A DNA stretch of 37,657 bases from Actinomadura sp. CNU-125 (GTDB taxonomy: Bacteria > Actinomycetota > Actinomycetes > Streptosporangiales > Streptosporangiaceae). Positions 18,138-26,919 of this stretch are shown piece by piece (within the stretch, counting starts at the first letter, position 1; every line of letters begins with the position of its first letter). The translations under genes were made by a program, and so were the position numbers. The stretch lies in assembly GCF_001942465.1 (NCBI RefSeq), contig NZ_MKJY01000573.1, positions 1 through 37,657 of the forward strand, read 5' to 3'. Under the pieces are notes generated by a model. It saw only the letters and a program-made list of their open reading frames with translations. It ran no database searches and was not told where the DNA came from.

Positions 18138-18896
18138 GTGAGGGAACGATTCTCCTGGCACCAGGCCCAAGACCTGATCGAGAAACACACCGGGCCTGCA
18201 CTCTCCGCCCGCCCGGTCCAGGAGGGCTACAACTCCCAGATCGCCGTCGTCATCAACGACACGACCTTCGTCAAGGGACTGCGCACCGAGCACCCGCGCG
18301 CCTGGACCCAGGACCGCGAACGACAGATCAACCCGCACGTTCACCACGTCTCGGCACGGCTGCTGTGGTCGGACACGACCAGTGACTGGGACCTCAACGG
18401 GTTCGAGTACCTGCACGGCCGCCAACCGGACTACGCGCCCACAGGCCGCGACGCCGACCCGATCATTGCCATGATGACGAAGTTCCCACCGGCCCCGGCC
18501 GACGTCGCCCTGAAGCAGGCGCCCGACCGGTGGGCCTCTTACAGCGACAGGGCCGAACTGTTCACGGGCGACTGGCTCTGCCACACCGACTGGTCACCCG
18601 GCAACATCCTGCTCAGCGGCGACCGGGCGCGGATGCTGGACTGGGCCTGGCCCACCCAGGGTGCCCGCTGGATCGACCCGGCCTGCTGGATCATCTGGCT
18701 GATCGCCAGCGGCCACCACCCCGCCCTGGCACAAACTCGGGCCTCTGCCCTGTCCGCGTTCGCTACCGCGCCCCCGGCCGCAGTGACCGCGTTCGCCTCG
18801 GCGCAGGCCGCGATGTGGGAAGACATCGGCGAAAGCGCCCCGCACCCCGGCCTCGCCGCCGCGGCGGCACGCTGGGTCCGGCACCGAACCAGCTGA
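18138..18896 (+). CDS. Aminoglycoside-phosphotransferase-like kinase
   Basis: A 252-residue protein from the GTG at 18138. The C-terminal lobe has the kinase catalytic loop HTDWSPGNILLSGDRARMLD (Brenner motif HxDxxxxN) and the metal-binding Asp of MLDWAWP. The N-terminal lobe is short, with VVINDTTFVKGLR giving a likely ATP-binding Lys. It is smaller than typical resistance enzymes (~260-300), and similar proteins in actinomycetes are generic small-molecule or metabolite kinases of the APH/choline kinase superfamily. The substrate is unknown; drug resistance should not be assumed. The next gene follows after about 40 bp, so they are probably cotranscribed. Confidence 0.8.
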   Translation: MRERFSWHQAQDLIEKHTGPALSARPVQEGYNSQIAVVINDTTFVKGLRTEHPRAWTQDRERQINPHVHHVSARLLWSDTTSDWDLNGFEYLHGRQPDYAPTGRDADPIIAMMTKFPPAPADVALKQAPDRWASYSDRAELFTGDWLCHTDWSPGNILLSGDRARMLDWAWPTQGARWIDPACWIIWLIASGHHPALAQTRASALSAFATAPPAAVTAFASAQAAMWEDIGESAPHPGLAAAAARWVRHRTS

Positions 18897-18937
18897 ACTC
18901 CCACCGGCACGCATCACAGCACACGAAAGAGACGTCG

Positions 18938-19402
18938 ATGACGACGCAGATCCACTCCTCAACAGCACTCGTCCCGCCGCACCACGACGAGCCGGTCCCC
19001 ATCGACGACGGCGTGGTCACCGTGGTCCGCGCCATCTGGGCACAGGGGTGGCAGACCGCAGCCTGCTGCCAAGACGTCGGCGAAGCCGCCGAAACCGAAC
19101 GCGCCCTCGGACGACCGCGCGACGAGGCGACCAGCAGCGCCGGGTTCATCGAGTACTACCGGGGATGGGCCTGGCTGAAGATGCCCCGGTCCGACGCGTT
19201 CGCGTTCCTCGCGCAGATGGCCGACGATGACCGCCTCCGGGAAGCGGTCACCACCCGACGCGGCGGTCGTTCATGGCGGATGTTCCATCCGGTGATCTGG
19301 TCGGACGGCGCGTTCGTCGCCACTCCGTTCGTGCAGATCTACTTCCCCAAGGAACAGATCACCGAGATCGAACGCGTACTCATCCACACGCCATCGCTCT
19401 AA
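18938..19402 (+). CDS. Hypothetical protein downstream of the kinase
   Basis: A 154-residue protein starting at ATG 18938 after an AAGAGA-type site. It includes DDGVVTVVRAIWAQGWQTAA then CCQD, followed by FIEYYRGWAWLKMPRSDAFA. I have the impression of a small family in actinomycete accessory regions (a 'how many units, if any, remain' helical region with paired cysteines), but I cannot name it. No signal peptide or membrane segment. Close linkage to the kinase suggests a shared role. Confidence 0.6.
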   Translation: MTTQIHSSTALVPPHHDEPVPIDDGVVTVVRAIWAQGWQTAACCQDVGEAAETERALGRPRDEATSSAGFIEYYRGWAWLKMPRSDAFAFLAQMADDDRLREAVTTRRGGRSWRMFHPVIWSDGAFVATPFVQIYFPKEQITEIERVLIHTPSL

Positions 19403-19889
19403 CACCACCACCTCGCAGAGGCTGGTTCCGCAGCCGCCCACCAGCGCGATCATCAGCAACGGCGTGTTCCTCATGGACACCCGCGGCGGCGCCTCCGAGC
19501 GGCTGCGCCGGTGGCCGCACCAGGACAGCGGCGCCGATCATCATCTCCACGACAGCGGGTAGACACATTGCAGGAAGGCGGGCCGGTGCCCCCGTCCGGC
19601 CCGCCCCTCCCCGCCTTCAGCGCGCACGAGCGCTGCGGAGCCCGGCCGCGTGGGCGCGTTTTCGTCTCGTGACCGGTCACAGGCGATCGACCGGTCTCCA
19701 CACGGTCCTAGAGGCTCTTCGCCGCTCCGGCGCAAGGCCGCGTGCTCTTCAGAGCAGCGTCGCTCGGCTTACCCGCCGGTGGGAAACCGTGTCCCTTGGG
19801 AGCGGGGCCAAACGCCGCCAAATCTCTTCCGTGCCGCGTGTTCACCCGTCCAAGGTGGGGTCGTTCCCCCGACACCTGGAGGTTGCTCC
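19403..19889. other. Gap with no convincing gene upstream of the peptide-exporter pair
   Basis: A short open frame (about 19401-19561) reads IISNGVFLMDTRGGASERLR and ends at a TAG, but it lacks a ribosome binding site. It could be a fragment of an older gene. The remainder is high-GC without recognisable coding. The region should contain the promoter for the peptide and ABC exporter genes; I see no clear -35/-10 pair. Confidence 0.5.
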
Positions 19890-19991
19890 GTGGGCACCAC
19901 TGCGGTCCAGGCCGTCCCCTTGCACCGGGTCACCGGCGGCTTGCACCGGGTCTCCGGCGGCGTGCACGCGGGCGGTGAGGTTCTGCGATGA
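19890..19991 (+). CDS. 33-residue peptide gene translationally coupled to an ABC exporter
   Basis: GGAGG (19878-19882) lies seven bases before the GTG at 19890, ideal spacing. The frame encodes 33 residues and its TGA overlaps the ATG of the exporter gene (ATGA). The peptide has internal near-repeats: LHRVTGG, LHRVSGG and VHAGGE. That layout fits a precursor or signal peptide exported by the transporter, or a leader peptide controlling its translation. It has no Cys, so it is not a classic lanthipeptide. No modifying enzyme is obvious nearby except the kinase-like gene at 18138. The coding assignment rests on the RBS, overlap and repeats. Confidence 0.55.
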   Translation: MGTTAVQAVPLHRVTGGLHRVSGGVHAGGEVLR

Positions 19992-22015
19992 GGTTGCGGA
20001 AGCTTTTACCGCGGCGGCGTAAGAGTCTCCCCGAGCTGGGTTCTGCCCCGATGGGTCCCGCGCTGTCGGAGCACAAGTGGTCCCGGAAAGCGTCCGAGCT
20101 GTCGGACACCGGAATGCTCACCATGGCCAGGCGCCTTCCGGCGCTGATCGGCCAGGTGATGAGGCTGGCGTGGCAGGCCAACCGGCGTGACCTGGCCGCC
20201 ACGATCGCGTTCAATGTGGCCGCCGGGGTGTTCACCGCGTTCGGGCTGCTGGCCACTACGGGCGTGCTGACCGCCCTGTTCGCCGCCGGGCCGACCCCGG
20301 ACCGGGTGCGGGCCGCAGCGCCGGAGCTGCTGCTGGTCGGCGTGGCCGTGACGGTGCGGGCGGTGTTCGCGACGGCGGCGCAGTGGGCGCAGGCACGGTT
20401 GCGGCCGCAAGTCGAGCAGATCGTCGAGCAGCAGTTGTTCGAGCTCACCACCGCGATCGATCTCGCGGCGTTCGACGACGCCGAGTTCCAAGACGACCTG
20501 CACCGGGCCAGAATGCGGGGCGTGGACTCGGCCCCGTCGATGGTCGACAACGCCGTGGACCTGTTCACCGCCGCCATCGGCGTCATCGCCGCGGCCGGGG
20601 CGCTCGGAGTGCTGCACCCGCTGCTGCTGCCGCTGCTGCTGCTCACCGCTCTGCCGGAGGGGTGGGCGGCGGTGCGCGCGGCACGGCTGGGCTACCTGAC
20701 GCAACTGGACCTGGTGGAGGTGCGGCGGCGCGGCTGGATCATGACCGAGCTGATGACCGAGCGGGCGCACGCCGCCGAAGTCCGCTCCTTCACCGTGCGG
20801 GACTTCCTGCTGTTGCGGTACTCCGAGCTGGCCGCCCACATCCGCCGCATGATGCTGGATCTCGCGCGGCGGCAGACCCTGGCGCAGGTCTGGGGGGATG
20901 TCCTCAAGGGTGCTGCGACGGCGCTGATGTACACGGTGCTCGGTGTCCTGCTGTGGCGTGGGATCATGCCGCTGGCGGTGGCCGGGACGGCGGTGCTGGC
21001 GATCCGCGCGGGACAAACGTCCCTGGTCAACCTGGTGTACTCGCTGAACCGTTGCTACGAGGACGGGCTGTATTTCAGCGACTACGTGGCCTACTGCCGG
21101 ACGGCCGAACAGCGCGTGCACCGTCCCCGCATCGGTTCCGGCGGCCCCGGGAAGGGGAACGGCGCCCGCCAGGTCGAGGCCCTCAAACAGTTCCGGGAGA
21201 TCGTCGCGCAGGAGGTCACCTTCAGCTATCCCGACGGTGACGAGCCGTCCCTGGACAAGGTGTCGGTGCGGCTCGGCCGCGGGGAGATTATCGCGCTCGT
21301 CGGCGAAAACGGATCGGGCAAAACGACCCTGGCGAAGATCCTCGCCGGCCTCTACACCCCGCAGGGCGGGCAGGTCCGCTGGGACAAGACGCGCGCGGAG
21401 GACCTGGATCCCGAGGTGCTGCGCCAAGCCATCGCCGTCGTCGCCCAGGACCACACCCACTGGCCGATGACCGCCGCCGACAACATCACCATGGGCGACG
21501 ACGTCTGCGCCCCCGGCGTCCGCGACGCCGTCGACGAGGCCGCTGCCGCGTCCGGCGCGGACGAGGTCATCGCCGAACTGCCGCACGGCCTCGACACCTT
21601 GCTCGACAAGCGGTTCCACGACGGGCGGGAACTGTCGGGCGGGCAATGGCAGCGCATGGCGGCCGCTCGCGGGTTCTACCGGAACGCGCCGCTGCTGATC
21701 TGCGACGAGCCCACCGCCGCCTTGGACGCGCGCGCCGAGCATCACCTGTTCGACCAGATCCGCGAGCACGCCGCCCGCCACGGACGGACCGTTCTGCTGA
21801 TCACGCACCGGCTCGCCAGCGTCCGGCATGCCGACCGGATCTACGTCCTCGACGGCGGCCACGTCACCGAGCACGGAACCCACCAGGAACTGATGGCTGT
21901 GGGCGGCTTGTACGCCGAATTGTACGAGTTGCAGGCGTCGGCCTACCGGACGGACGCGCACGGCGAGGGCGTCGCCGCAGGGAACGGGCATGCGCCGTCG
22001 AGCATGGAGCGGTGA
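19988..22015 (+). CDS. ABC exporter, fused membrane and ATPase domains
   Basis: A 675-residue half-transporter; two copies would make a working exporter in the cytoplasmic membrane. The N-terminal ~390 residues hold a six-helix membrane domain (for example TIAFNVAAGVFTAFGLLATT and LLLPLLLLTALPEGWAAV). The ATPase domain has Walker A VGENGSGKTTL (near residue 440), Q-loop VVAQDHTHWP, signature LSGGQWQRMA (near 550), Walker B LLICDEPTAALDA (near 570) and the H-loop LLITHRLASVRHAD. The family includes exporters of peptides, lipids and drugs. The coupled 33-residue upstream gene makes a peptide substrate attractive. A regulator gene follows about 115 bp downstream. Confidence 0.92.
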   Translation: MRLRKLLPRRRKSLPELGSAPMGPALSEHKWSRKASELSDTGMLTMARRLPALIGQVMRLAWQANRRDLAATIAFNVAAGVFTAFGLLATTGVLTALFAAGPTPDRVRAAAPELLLVGVAVTVRAVFATAAQWAQARLRPQVEQIVEQQLFELTTAIDLAAFDDAEFQDDLHRARMRGVDSAPSMVDNAVDLFTAAIGVIAAAGALGVLHPLLLPLLLLTALPEGWAAVRAARLGYLTQLDLVEVRRRGWIMTELMTERAHAAEVRSFTVRDFLLLRYSELAAHIRRMMLDLARRQTLAQVWGDVLKGAATALMYTVLGVLLWRGIMPLAVAGTAVLAIRAGQTSLVNLVYSLNRCYEDGLYFSDYVAYCRTAEQRVHRPRIGSGGPGKGNGARQVEALKQFREIVAQEVTFSYPDGDEPSLDKVSVRLGRGEIIALVGENGSGKTTLAKILAGLYTPQGGQVRWDKTRAEDLDPEVLRQAIAVVAQDHTHWPMTAADNITMGDDVCAPGVRDAVDEAAAASGADEVIAELPHGLDTLLDKRFHDGRELSGGQWQRMAAARGFYRNAPLLICDEPTAALDARAEHHLFDQIREHAARHGRTVLLITHRLASVRHADRIYVLDGGHVTEHGTHQELMAVGGLYAELYELQASAYRTDAHGEGVAAGNGHAPSSMER

Positions 22016-22129
22016 GGCGGGCGTCCGAATGGTGGACCGGCTTCCCGCTCGGCGCCGCCTGGAAGGTGTCCGGGAGAGCTGGTTCGGCCGGTGGGCGGGT
22101 TTGCCGGGTTCGGGGGCGGCTGCGCTTGG

Positions 22130-23015
22130 ATGGGCACGATGCCCTCGTCGTCTTCCTCCAGCGCGCAAGCGGCCCGGCAGCGGCTGGCCGACCAGCTCCG
22201 CGAACTCCGAACGGCCGCCGGGATCTCGGGAGTCGAGTTCGCTCGCCGAGCCGGGTGGCGGGACTCCACGAACGTGTCGAAGATCGAACGAGCCGCCCGT
22301 CCCGGCATCGGCCGATCATGTGCGCCTGTGGGCCCGTGTCTGCGGTGCGTCCGACCGGCGCATGCGCGAGCTGCTGGCCGAGCAGGCCGCCGCCGAGCGG
22401 ATGTGGCTGACCTACCGGCAGCTCAACCGGGCCGGACTCAAAGGCGCCCAGGAGTCGGTCCGGGACCGCTACGAGCACGTGAAACTCATGCGGACCTACT
22501 GCACCCACGTGATCCCCGGGCTCCTGCAGACCAGGGCCTACACGACCGCGGCGCTGGAATCGGTCCGCATCGAGCAGCACGTCGAGGTCGACGACGTCGC
22601 CGAAGCCGTGGCCGAGCGGATGGACCGCCAGCAGGTCCTGCACCGTCCGGACGCACGTTTTGTGTTCGTGCTGGAGGAGCAGGTCCTTCGTCACCGCACC
22701 GTCCCGGCCGACGTGCACGCCGAGCAGCTGTGGCATCTGCTGACGGTGGCGCGGCTGCCGTCGGTGTCGCTGGGGATCATCCCGATGACCGCCGACCGGT
22801 CCCGAGCCGGGCATCGGGTGTGGCCCGAGCACACCTTCGTCATCAGCGACACCGAACTGGTCACCGTCGAGCTGGTGTCGGGATTCCTGTCGGTGTCGCA
22901 ACCGGCGGAGATCGCCGACTACCTTGCGGCCTGGGAACGGCTTTTCGGTCTGGCCGTCCACGGGGCGAAGGCCCGGCGGTTAATCACCGAAGCCGCCAAC
23001 CTGCTTGACGCGTGA
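22130..23015 (+). CDS. XRE-family regulator with DUF5753 domain (frameshift bridged)
   Basis: The first frame gives an HTH (LADQLRELRTAAGISGVEFA then RRAGWRDSTNVSKIER). Between about 22285 and 22305 the frame must shift (one extra base or two missing) to reach ADHVRLWARVCGASDRRMRE and the DUF5753 body: HVIPGLLQTRAYTTAALESV, then ARFVFVLEEQVLRHRTVPAD. It ends with EIADYLAAWERLFGLAV and TGA at 23015. The ATG at 22130 or 22139 is the start; no clear Shine-Dalgarno is present. The stop overlaps the GTG of the next gene by four bases, so it is coupled to a DUF6879 protein in place of DUF397. Confidence 0.8.
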
Positions 23016-23836
23016 ACACCTCGGCGCAAAGGTCGATGCGACCCCACAGTCAGGCGCTCCCGGAGGCCGTGTTGTCACTCGATCTGGTCGGCGAAGACCC
23101 CGACTCACCCGAGGGCCGCTGCCCCGCCGTGTACGTCGATCCCGACACCGGCGACTACTACTTCCAGGGCCTGCTCATCACCGATCCGAGAGTCATCGCC
23201 GAGATCGCCCGGCACGGCAACCTGCACTCCGACGAGGCCGTGGTGCGGCTCCCGGCCCGCATGGCGTCCATCATCGCCGAAGCCGCAGCCGGTACCTACG
23301 AGCCCGGCCGTCTCGGGCACGGCCCGGCCGACAGCACCGAAGTCCTCCAGGCCGCCAAGCACACCGCGCTGCACCTGGAGATGCGCGACACCTACGACCC
23401 CTCCCACCCCGCCTACCAGGACTTCCTCGCGGGCGGCTCCGGCCACTACGAGATGACCACGTGGCGCCAGATCGTCCAAGACGCCGTCGGGCGCGGCGTG
23501 ACGATCCGACGAGCCCGCGTGGTGTCGGAACCGCCCTCGGACTACATCCGGTGGGAACACATGCTCACCGAACAGAACGTCACCGCAGGCGAGGACGTGC
23601 GCTGGCTGCCACGCGAGCGGGCCTGGGACCTGATGCTGCCCGGCGCTGACTTCTGGCTGTTCGACCACAAGCTCGTGATGTTCAACTTCTGCGCAGGCGA
23701 CGGAACGATGATCGAGCAGGAGACGAGCAGCAACGACCCCGACGTCGTCGGACGCTGTCTCTTGGCGTTCGAGCAAGTCTGGGGACGCGCGATCCCGCAC
23801 GCGCAGTACCGGCTTGCCGACTCGTCCAGCCGATGA
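23012..23836 (+). CDS. DUF6879-like protein with N-terminal extension
   Basis: A 274-residue protein from a GTG overlapping the previous stop. The C-terminal ~150 residues have the DUF6879 pattern: TTWRQIVQDAVGRGVTIRRA, then RWEHMLTEQNVTAGEDVRWL, then FWLFDHKLVMFNF and the end EQVWGRAIPHAQY. DUF6879 proteins are usual partners of DUF5753 regulators. The N-terminal ~120 residues (PAVYVDPDTGDYYFQGLLIT) look like a separate small domain, also seen alone in such modules, so this seems to be a fusion of two small partners. Likely role: co-regulator or sensor with the XRE protein. Confidence 0.75.
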   Translation: MNTSAQRSMRPHSQALPEAVLSLDLVGEDPDSPEGRCPAVYVDPDTGDYYFQGLLITDPRVIAEIARHGNLHSDEAVVRLPARMASIIAEAAAGTYEPGRLGHGPADSTEVLQAAKHTALHLEMRDTYDPSHPAYQDFLAGGSGHYEMTTWRQIVQDAVGRGVTIRRARVVSEPPSDYIRWEHMLTEQNVTAGEDVRWLPRERAWDLMLPGADFWLFDHKLVMFNFCAGDGTMIEQETSSNDPDVVGRCLLAFEQVWGRAIPHAQYRLADSSSR

Positions 23837-24012
23837 CACCTCCGCGCTACGCCCCACCCGGCCCGCTTAAGCCCGTCCGGGGGGTTACGGCCCGCAGACT
23901 CCGCCTCCGCGCTCGGTGCCTTGGCTGAGCGGCTGGACTTCCCGGGGCCAGGCGCGCAGGACTTCGTCTCCATGGTCGGCGCGGCCACGGTCACGACAAG
24001 CTCCTCAACGTC

Positions 24013-24200
24013 GTGACCGAACGCGTTGGTGGCCGGTTCCGCACGGCGGTGGCTCCACTGCGCGGCAACCCCCGGTTCCGCCGATACTGGCTGGCGGGAG
24101 TGACGTCCTCGGCCGGCACCGCGATGGCGACCGGCGCCGTCACCGCCGCAGTCCTCCAACAGGGCGGCGGTGCAGGCGAAGTTACTGGTGGAGCGGTGAT
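24013..24200 (+). pseudogene. Remnant of a major facilitator superfamily transporter
   Basis: The frame reads PLRGNPRFRRYWLAGVTSSA then GTAMATGAVTAAVLQQ, which matches the first transmembrane helix of an MFS permease (RNPxFRRYWLA...). The frame then loses similarity and stops at 24228 without further helices. It is a truncated relic between the regulator module and the arsenic locus. The 170 bp before it and the 90 bp after it hold nothing I recognise. Confidence 0.4.
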
Positions 24201-24318
24201 ATTCCAAGCGTGCGCAATTCCTCATTAGGAGGATCCTTGCCGGACTGTAAGACCTTCCTAGGCGCACGTTATTTTCCATGACCGGTTTTCGTCCCGGCGC
24301 TTCTCACCGGGTGCCCCG

Positions 24319-25422
24319 TCAGCGTGGGTTTCGGTGGTGGATGGGGCGTCCGTCGAGTTCGCGGGTGATGGTGTCGGCGGCGTCTCGGGCGTTGATGCCG
24401 GAGCCGATAAGGGTGGCGGAGCCGGGGCCGGTCCAGTCTCCGTAGCCGATGAGGTGGAGGCGGGGTTTGGCGTCTGCGTGGGTGCCGGTCATGCTGATGT
24501 GGCCGTCGGGGTCGCGGAGCCCGAGGGGGGCGAGGTGGCGCAGGGCGGGGCGGAAGCCGGTGCACCAGATGATCGTGTCGCAGTCCAGGCGGGTGCCGTC
24601 GGGCCAGGCGATGCCGGTGGTGGTGAGCCGGTCGAACATGGGGTGGGCGTGGAGGTCTCCGCGTTCGCGTGCGGCGCGGACGGGCGGGACGGCGACGATG
24701 TCGCCGAGGCCGGCCACTCCGCCGTCGTCGTCGGTTCCGGCGAGGACGGCCGCGCGGCGGCGGGTGGCGATCTCGAACAGGTCGCGGCCGTCCACGTGGT
24801 CCGGGAGGAGGCGTGGTGGACGCAGGGTGGCCCAGAACGTCTCGATGTCGGGATCGGCGGACAGGTCGGCGACGATCTGGGCGGCGGAGTTGCCGCCGCC
24901 CACGACGACGACTCGTTGCCCGTGGAAGGCGTGGGGGCCGTGGTAGCCGGTGGTGTGGACTTGGCGGCCTCGGAATGCGGTCTGTCCGGGGTAGTGCGGG
25001 AGGTAGGGCTGCCACCAGGTGCCGGTCGCGCTGATCACCCGGCGGGCCGTCCATGGGCCGTGGTCGGTTTCGACGCGCAGGTTCTCGGTGTCGCGGTGGA
25101 CAGCCTCCACGTGGACGGGACGGTGGACGGAAAGCTCGTAGCGCTTCTCGTAGGCGGCCAGATAGTCGATCACGTGCGTCGCGTCGGGGTAGCCGTCGGT
25201 GGCGGGCATGGGACGGCCGGGCAGGGAGCTGTACTGGGCGGGCGAGAACAGACGCAGCGAGGGCCAGGCGTGCCTCCATGCGCCGCCGGGCTCGTCCTGC
25301 GCGTCGAGGATCGCGAAGTCCAGACCGGCGCGGCGCAGGTAGAAGCCTGCGGCCAGCCCGGCCTGGCCACCGCCGATCACCACGACGTCGACCAGGCCGG
25401 GGTGGAGGGGTGCGGAGGTCAA
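24319..25422 (-). CDS. Flavin-dependent monooxygenase-like protein of an ars operon (ArsO type)
   Basis: A 367-residue protein starting at TTG 25422, whose TTGA overlaps the Acr3 stop. It has an FAD-binding Rossmann motif VVVIGGGQAGLAAGFYL near the N-terminus and an NADPH motif VVVVGGGNSAAQIV in the middle. Between them lies the ATG-type flavoprotein sequence ISATGTWWQPYLPHYPG. The end GYGDWTGPGSATLIGSGINA is the usual C-terminal FAD motif. Such proteins are common in ars operons (ArsO, first noted in staphylococci) but their exact reaction is unsettled. It is the third gene of arsR-acr3-arsO. The alternative is a general flavin monooxygenase. Confidence 0.85.
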   Translation of the reverse strand: MTSAPLHPGLVDVVVIGGGQAGLAAGFYLRRAGLDFAILDAQDEPGGAWRHAWPSLRLFSPAQYSSLPGRPMPATDGYPDATHVIDYLAAYEKRYELSVHRPVHVEAVHRDTENLRVETDHGPWTARRVISATGTWWQPYLPHYPGQTAFRGRQVHTTGYHGPHAFHGQRVVVVGGGNSAAQIVADLSADPDIETFWATLRPPRLLPDHVDGRDLFEIATRRRAAVLAGTDDDGGVAGLGDIVAVPPVRAARERGDLHAHPMFDRLTTTGIAWPDGTRLDCDTIIWCTGFRPALRHLAPLGLRDPDGHISMTGTHADAKPRLHLIGYGDWTGPGSATLIGSGINARDAADTITRELDGRPIHHRNPR

Positions 25423-26525
25423 GCTCGCGCCCCCGGCGATTCGGCCGATCGCGAGAGGGCCCGGCGGCGCAGCCAGAGAGAGACGTACACCAGGGCGACC
25501 AGGACGGGCACCTCGATGAGGGGGCCGACGACGCCGGACAGGGCTTGCCCGGACGTGACGCCGAACGTGCCGATCGCGACGGCGATCGCGAGCTCGAAGT
25601 TGTTGCCGGCGGCGGTGAAGGCGAGCGTGGCGGTGCGGTCGTAGGGCAGGCCGATGCCGCGCCCGAGGGCGTAGGAACCGCCCCACATGACCGCGAAGTA
25701 CACCAGCAGCGGCAGCGCGATGCGGACCACGTCGGCGGGCCGCGAGGTGATCGTCTCGCCCTGGAGGGCGAACAGGATCACGATCGTGAACAGCAGCCCG
25801 TACAGCGCGACGGGACCGATGCGCGGCAGGAAGCGGTCCTCGTACCAGGCGCGGCCCTTGGCCTTCTCCCCGTAGCGGCGGGTGAGGTAGCCCGCGAGCA
25901 GGGGGACGCCGAGGAAGACCAGGACGTTGACGATGATCTTGCCGGTGGAGAAGTTCAGGTCGTCCTGTGCGAGGCCGAGCCAGCCGGGCAGGACCTGCAG
26001 GTAGAACCAGCCGAGGACGCCGAAGGCGATCACCTGGAAGAGGGAGTTGAGGGCGACCAGGACGGCCGCGGCCTCGCGGTCGCCGCACGCCAGGTCGTTC
26101 CAGATGATGACCATCGCGATGCAGCGGGCCAGCCCGACGATGATCAGGCCGGTGCGGTACTCGGGCAGGTCGGGCAGGAAGATCCAGGCGAGCGCGAACA
26201 TCAACGCCGGGCCGATCACCCAGTTGAGGACGATCGAGGCGGCCATCAGCCGCCGGTCGCCGGTGACGGTGTCGAGGCGGTCGTAGCGGACCTTGGCCAG
26301 CACCGGGTACATCATGACCAGCAGGCCGAGGGCGATGGGCAGGGAGATGCCGCCGATCTCGACCGCGGACAGGGCGTCGTCCATGCCGGGGACGGCGCGG
26401 CCGAGGAGGAGCCCGGCCGCCATCGCCGCGATGATCCACACCGGCAGGAAGCGGTCGAGCGTGGAAAGCCTGCCGACCAGTCCGGCTTCGGGCGCCGGGG
26501 TGCGGGTGGTGGGCGATGTCGTCAC
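25419..26525 (-). CDS. acr3: Arsenite efflux transporter Acr3
   Basis: A 368-residue integral membrane protein from GTG 26525, overlapping the arsR stop. Family landmarks are present: LPIALGLLVMMYPVLAKVRY, then GLARCIAMVIIWNDLACGD with the conserved Cys needed for arsenite handling, VALNSLFQVIAFGVLGWFYL, then TLAFTAAGNNFELAIAVAIG. About ten transmembrane helices are evident. It exports arsenite (and perhaps antimonite) using the proton motive force. It sits between arsR and the flavoprotein with 4-bp overlaps on both sides, so all three are one translation-coupled operon. Confidence 0.97.
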   Translation of the reverse strand: MTTSPTTRTPAPEAGLVGRLSTLDRFLPVWIIAAMAAGLLLGRAVPGMDDALSAVEIGGISLPIALGLLVMMYPVLAKVRYDRLDTVTGDRRLMAASIVLNWVIGPALMFALAWIFLPDLPEYRTGLIIVGLARCIAMVIIWNDLACGDREAAAVLVALNSLFQVIAFGVLGWFYLQVLPGWLGLAQDDLNFSTGKIIVNVLVFLGVPLLAGYLTRRYGEKAKGRAWYEDRFLPRIGPVALYGLLFTIVILFALQGETITSRPADVVRIALPLLVYFAVMWGGSYALGRGIGLPYDRTATLAFTAAGNNFELAIAVAIGTFGVTSGQALSGVVGPLIEVPVLVALVYVSLWLRRRALSRSAESPGARA

Positions 26526-26835
26526 GGGCAGGGCCTCTTCCGGGTCTGGGCGCGGGCGGCCTCGGCGGCGCCGGCCAGTCGGCGAGCCGGGCGGACGCGT
26601 CCCGCAGCGGTTCGGGCCGCAGCCGGTAGTAGGTGAACCGGCCGCACGGCTCGGTCTCCACCAGTCCGGTGTCGCGCAGGACGCGTAGGTGGTTGGAGAT
26701 GTTGGTCTGCCGGGCGCCGGTCTCCTCGACCAGGTGGCACACGCACAGCGCCTCGACCGCCAGGAGTTCCACTATCCGGGCGCGCAGCGGATCGGCCAGG
26801 GCCCGCAACACATCAGCGTTCGTTGATATCAGCAC
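26522..26835 (-). CDS. arsR: ArsR-family metalloregulator (frameshift bridged)
   Basis: The GTG at 26835 opens a winged-helix protein of about 105 residues. It has ALADPLRARIVELLAVEALC, then VCHLVEETGARQTNISNHLR as recognition helix, and TEPCGRFTYYRL in the wing. The ELLAVEALCVCHL segment carries the Cys-x-Cys of the classic ArsR sensing helix, and a third Cys follows in EPCG. Near 26575 one G is missing (TGGGCC read as TGGCC); with it restored the protein ends AGAAEAARAQTRKRPCP and TGA at 26522. Without it the frame would run through acr3 out of phase. It represses this operon, and probably the divergent arsC genes, until arsenite binds. Confidence 0.85.
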
Positions 26836-26843
26836 AGGCTGAT
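26828..26843. promoter_or_regulatory. Palindromic operator overlapping the arsR start codon
   Basis: ATCAGC (26828-26833) and GCTGAT (26838-26843) are exact inverted repeats around ACAG. The site covers the GTG start of arsR, so a bound ArsR dimer would block initiation. The 12-base arms plus spacer fit ArsR/SmtB operators. Confidence 0.6.
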
Positions 26844-26906
26844 GATAGCCGTTGCACCCGAATGGTGGTGTTCGCGCCGCTTGACCGTGAGACTTACCTC
26901 AACCTA

Positions 26907-26919
26907 CATTGACTCAATG
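26907..26919. promoter_or_regulatory. Palindromic operator overlapping the arsR::arsC start codon
   Basis: CATTGA and TCAATG are exact inverted repeats around a single C, and the last three bases are the ATG of the fusion gene. The sequence differs from the site at 26828, so the two divergent units probably answer to different ArsR-type proteins, this one to the fusion's own HTH domain. Confidence 0.55.

Noticed and set aside
20006..22168. A 720-codon open frame antisense to the ABC exporter
   Set aside because: It is a shadow frame of high-GC coding DNA; the exporter on the other strand has all ABC motifs and the antisense product has low-complexity, Gln/His/Arg-rich sequence.
24319..26835. 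One 838-codon frame running through arsR, acr3 and the flavoprotein
   Set aside because: Only its two ends resemble proteins. The middle is out of phase with Acr3, and one missing G at about 26575 explains the lost arsR stop.
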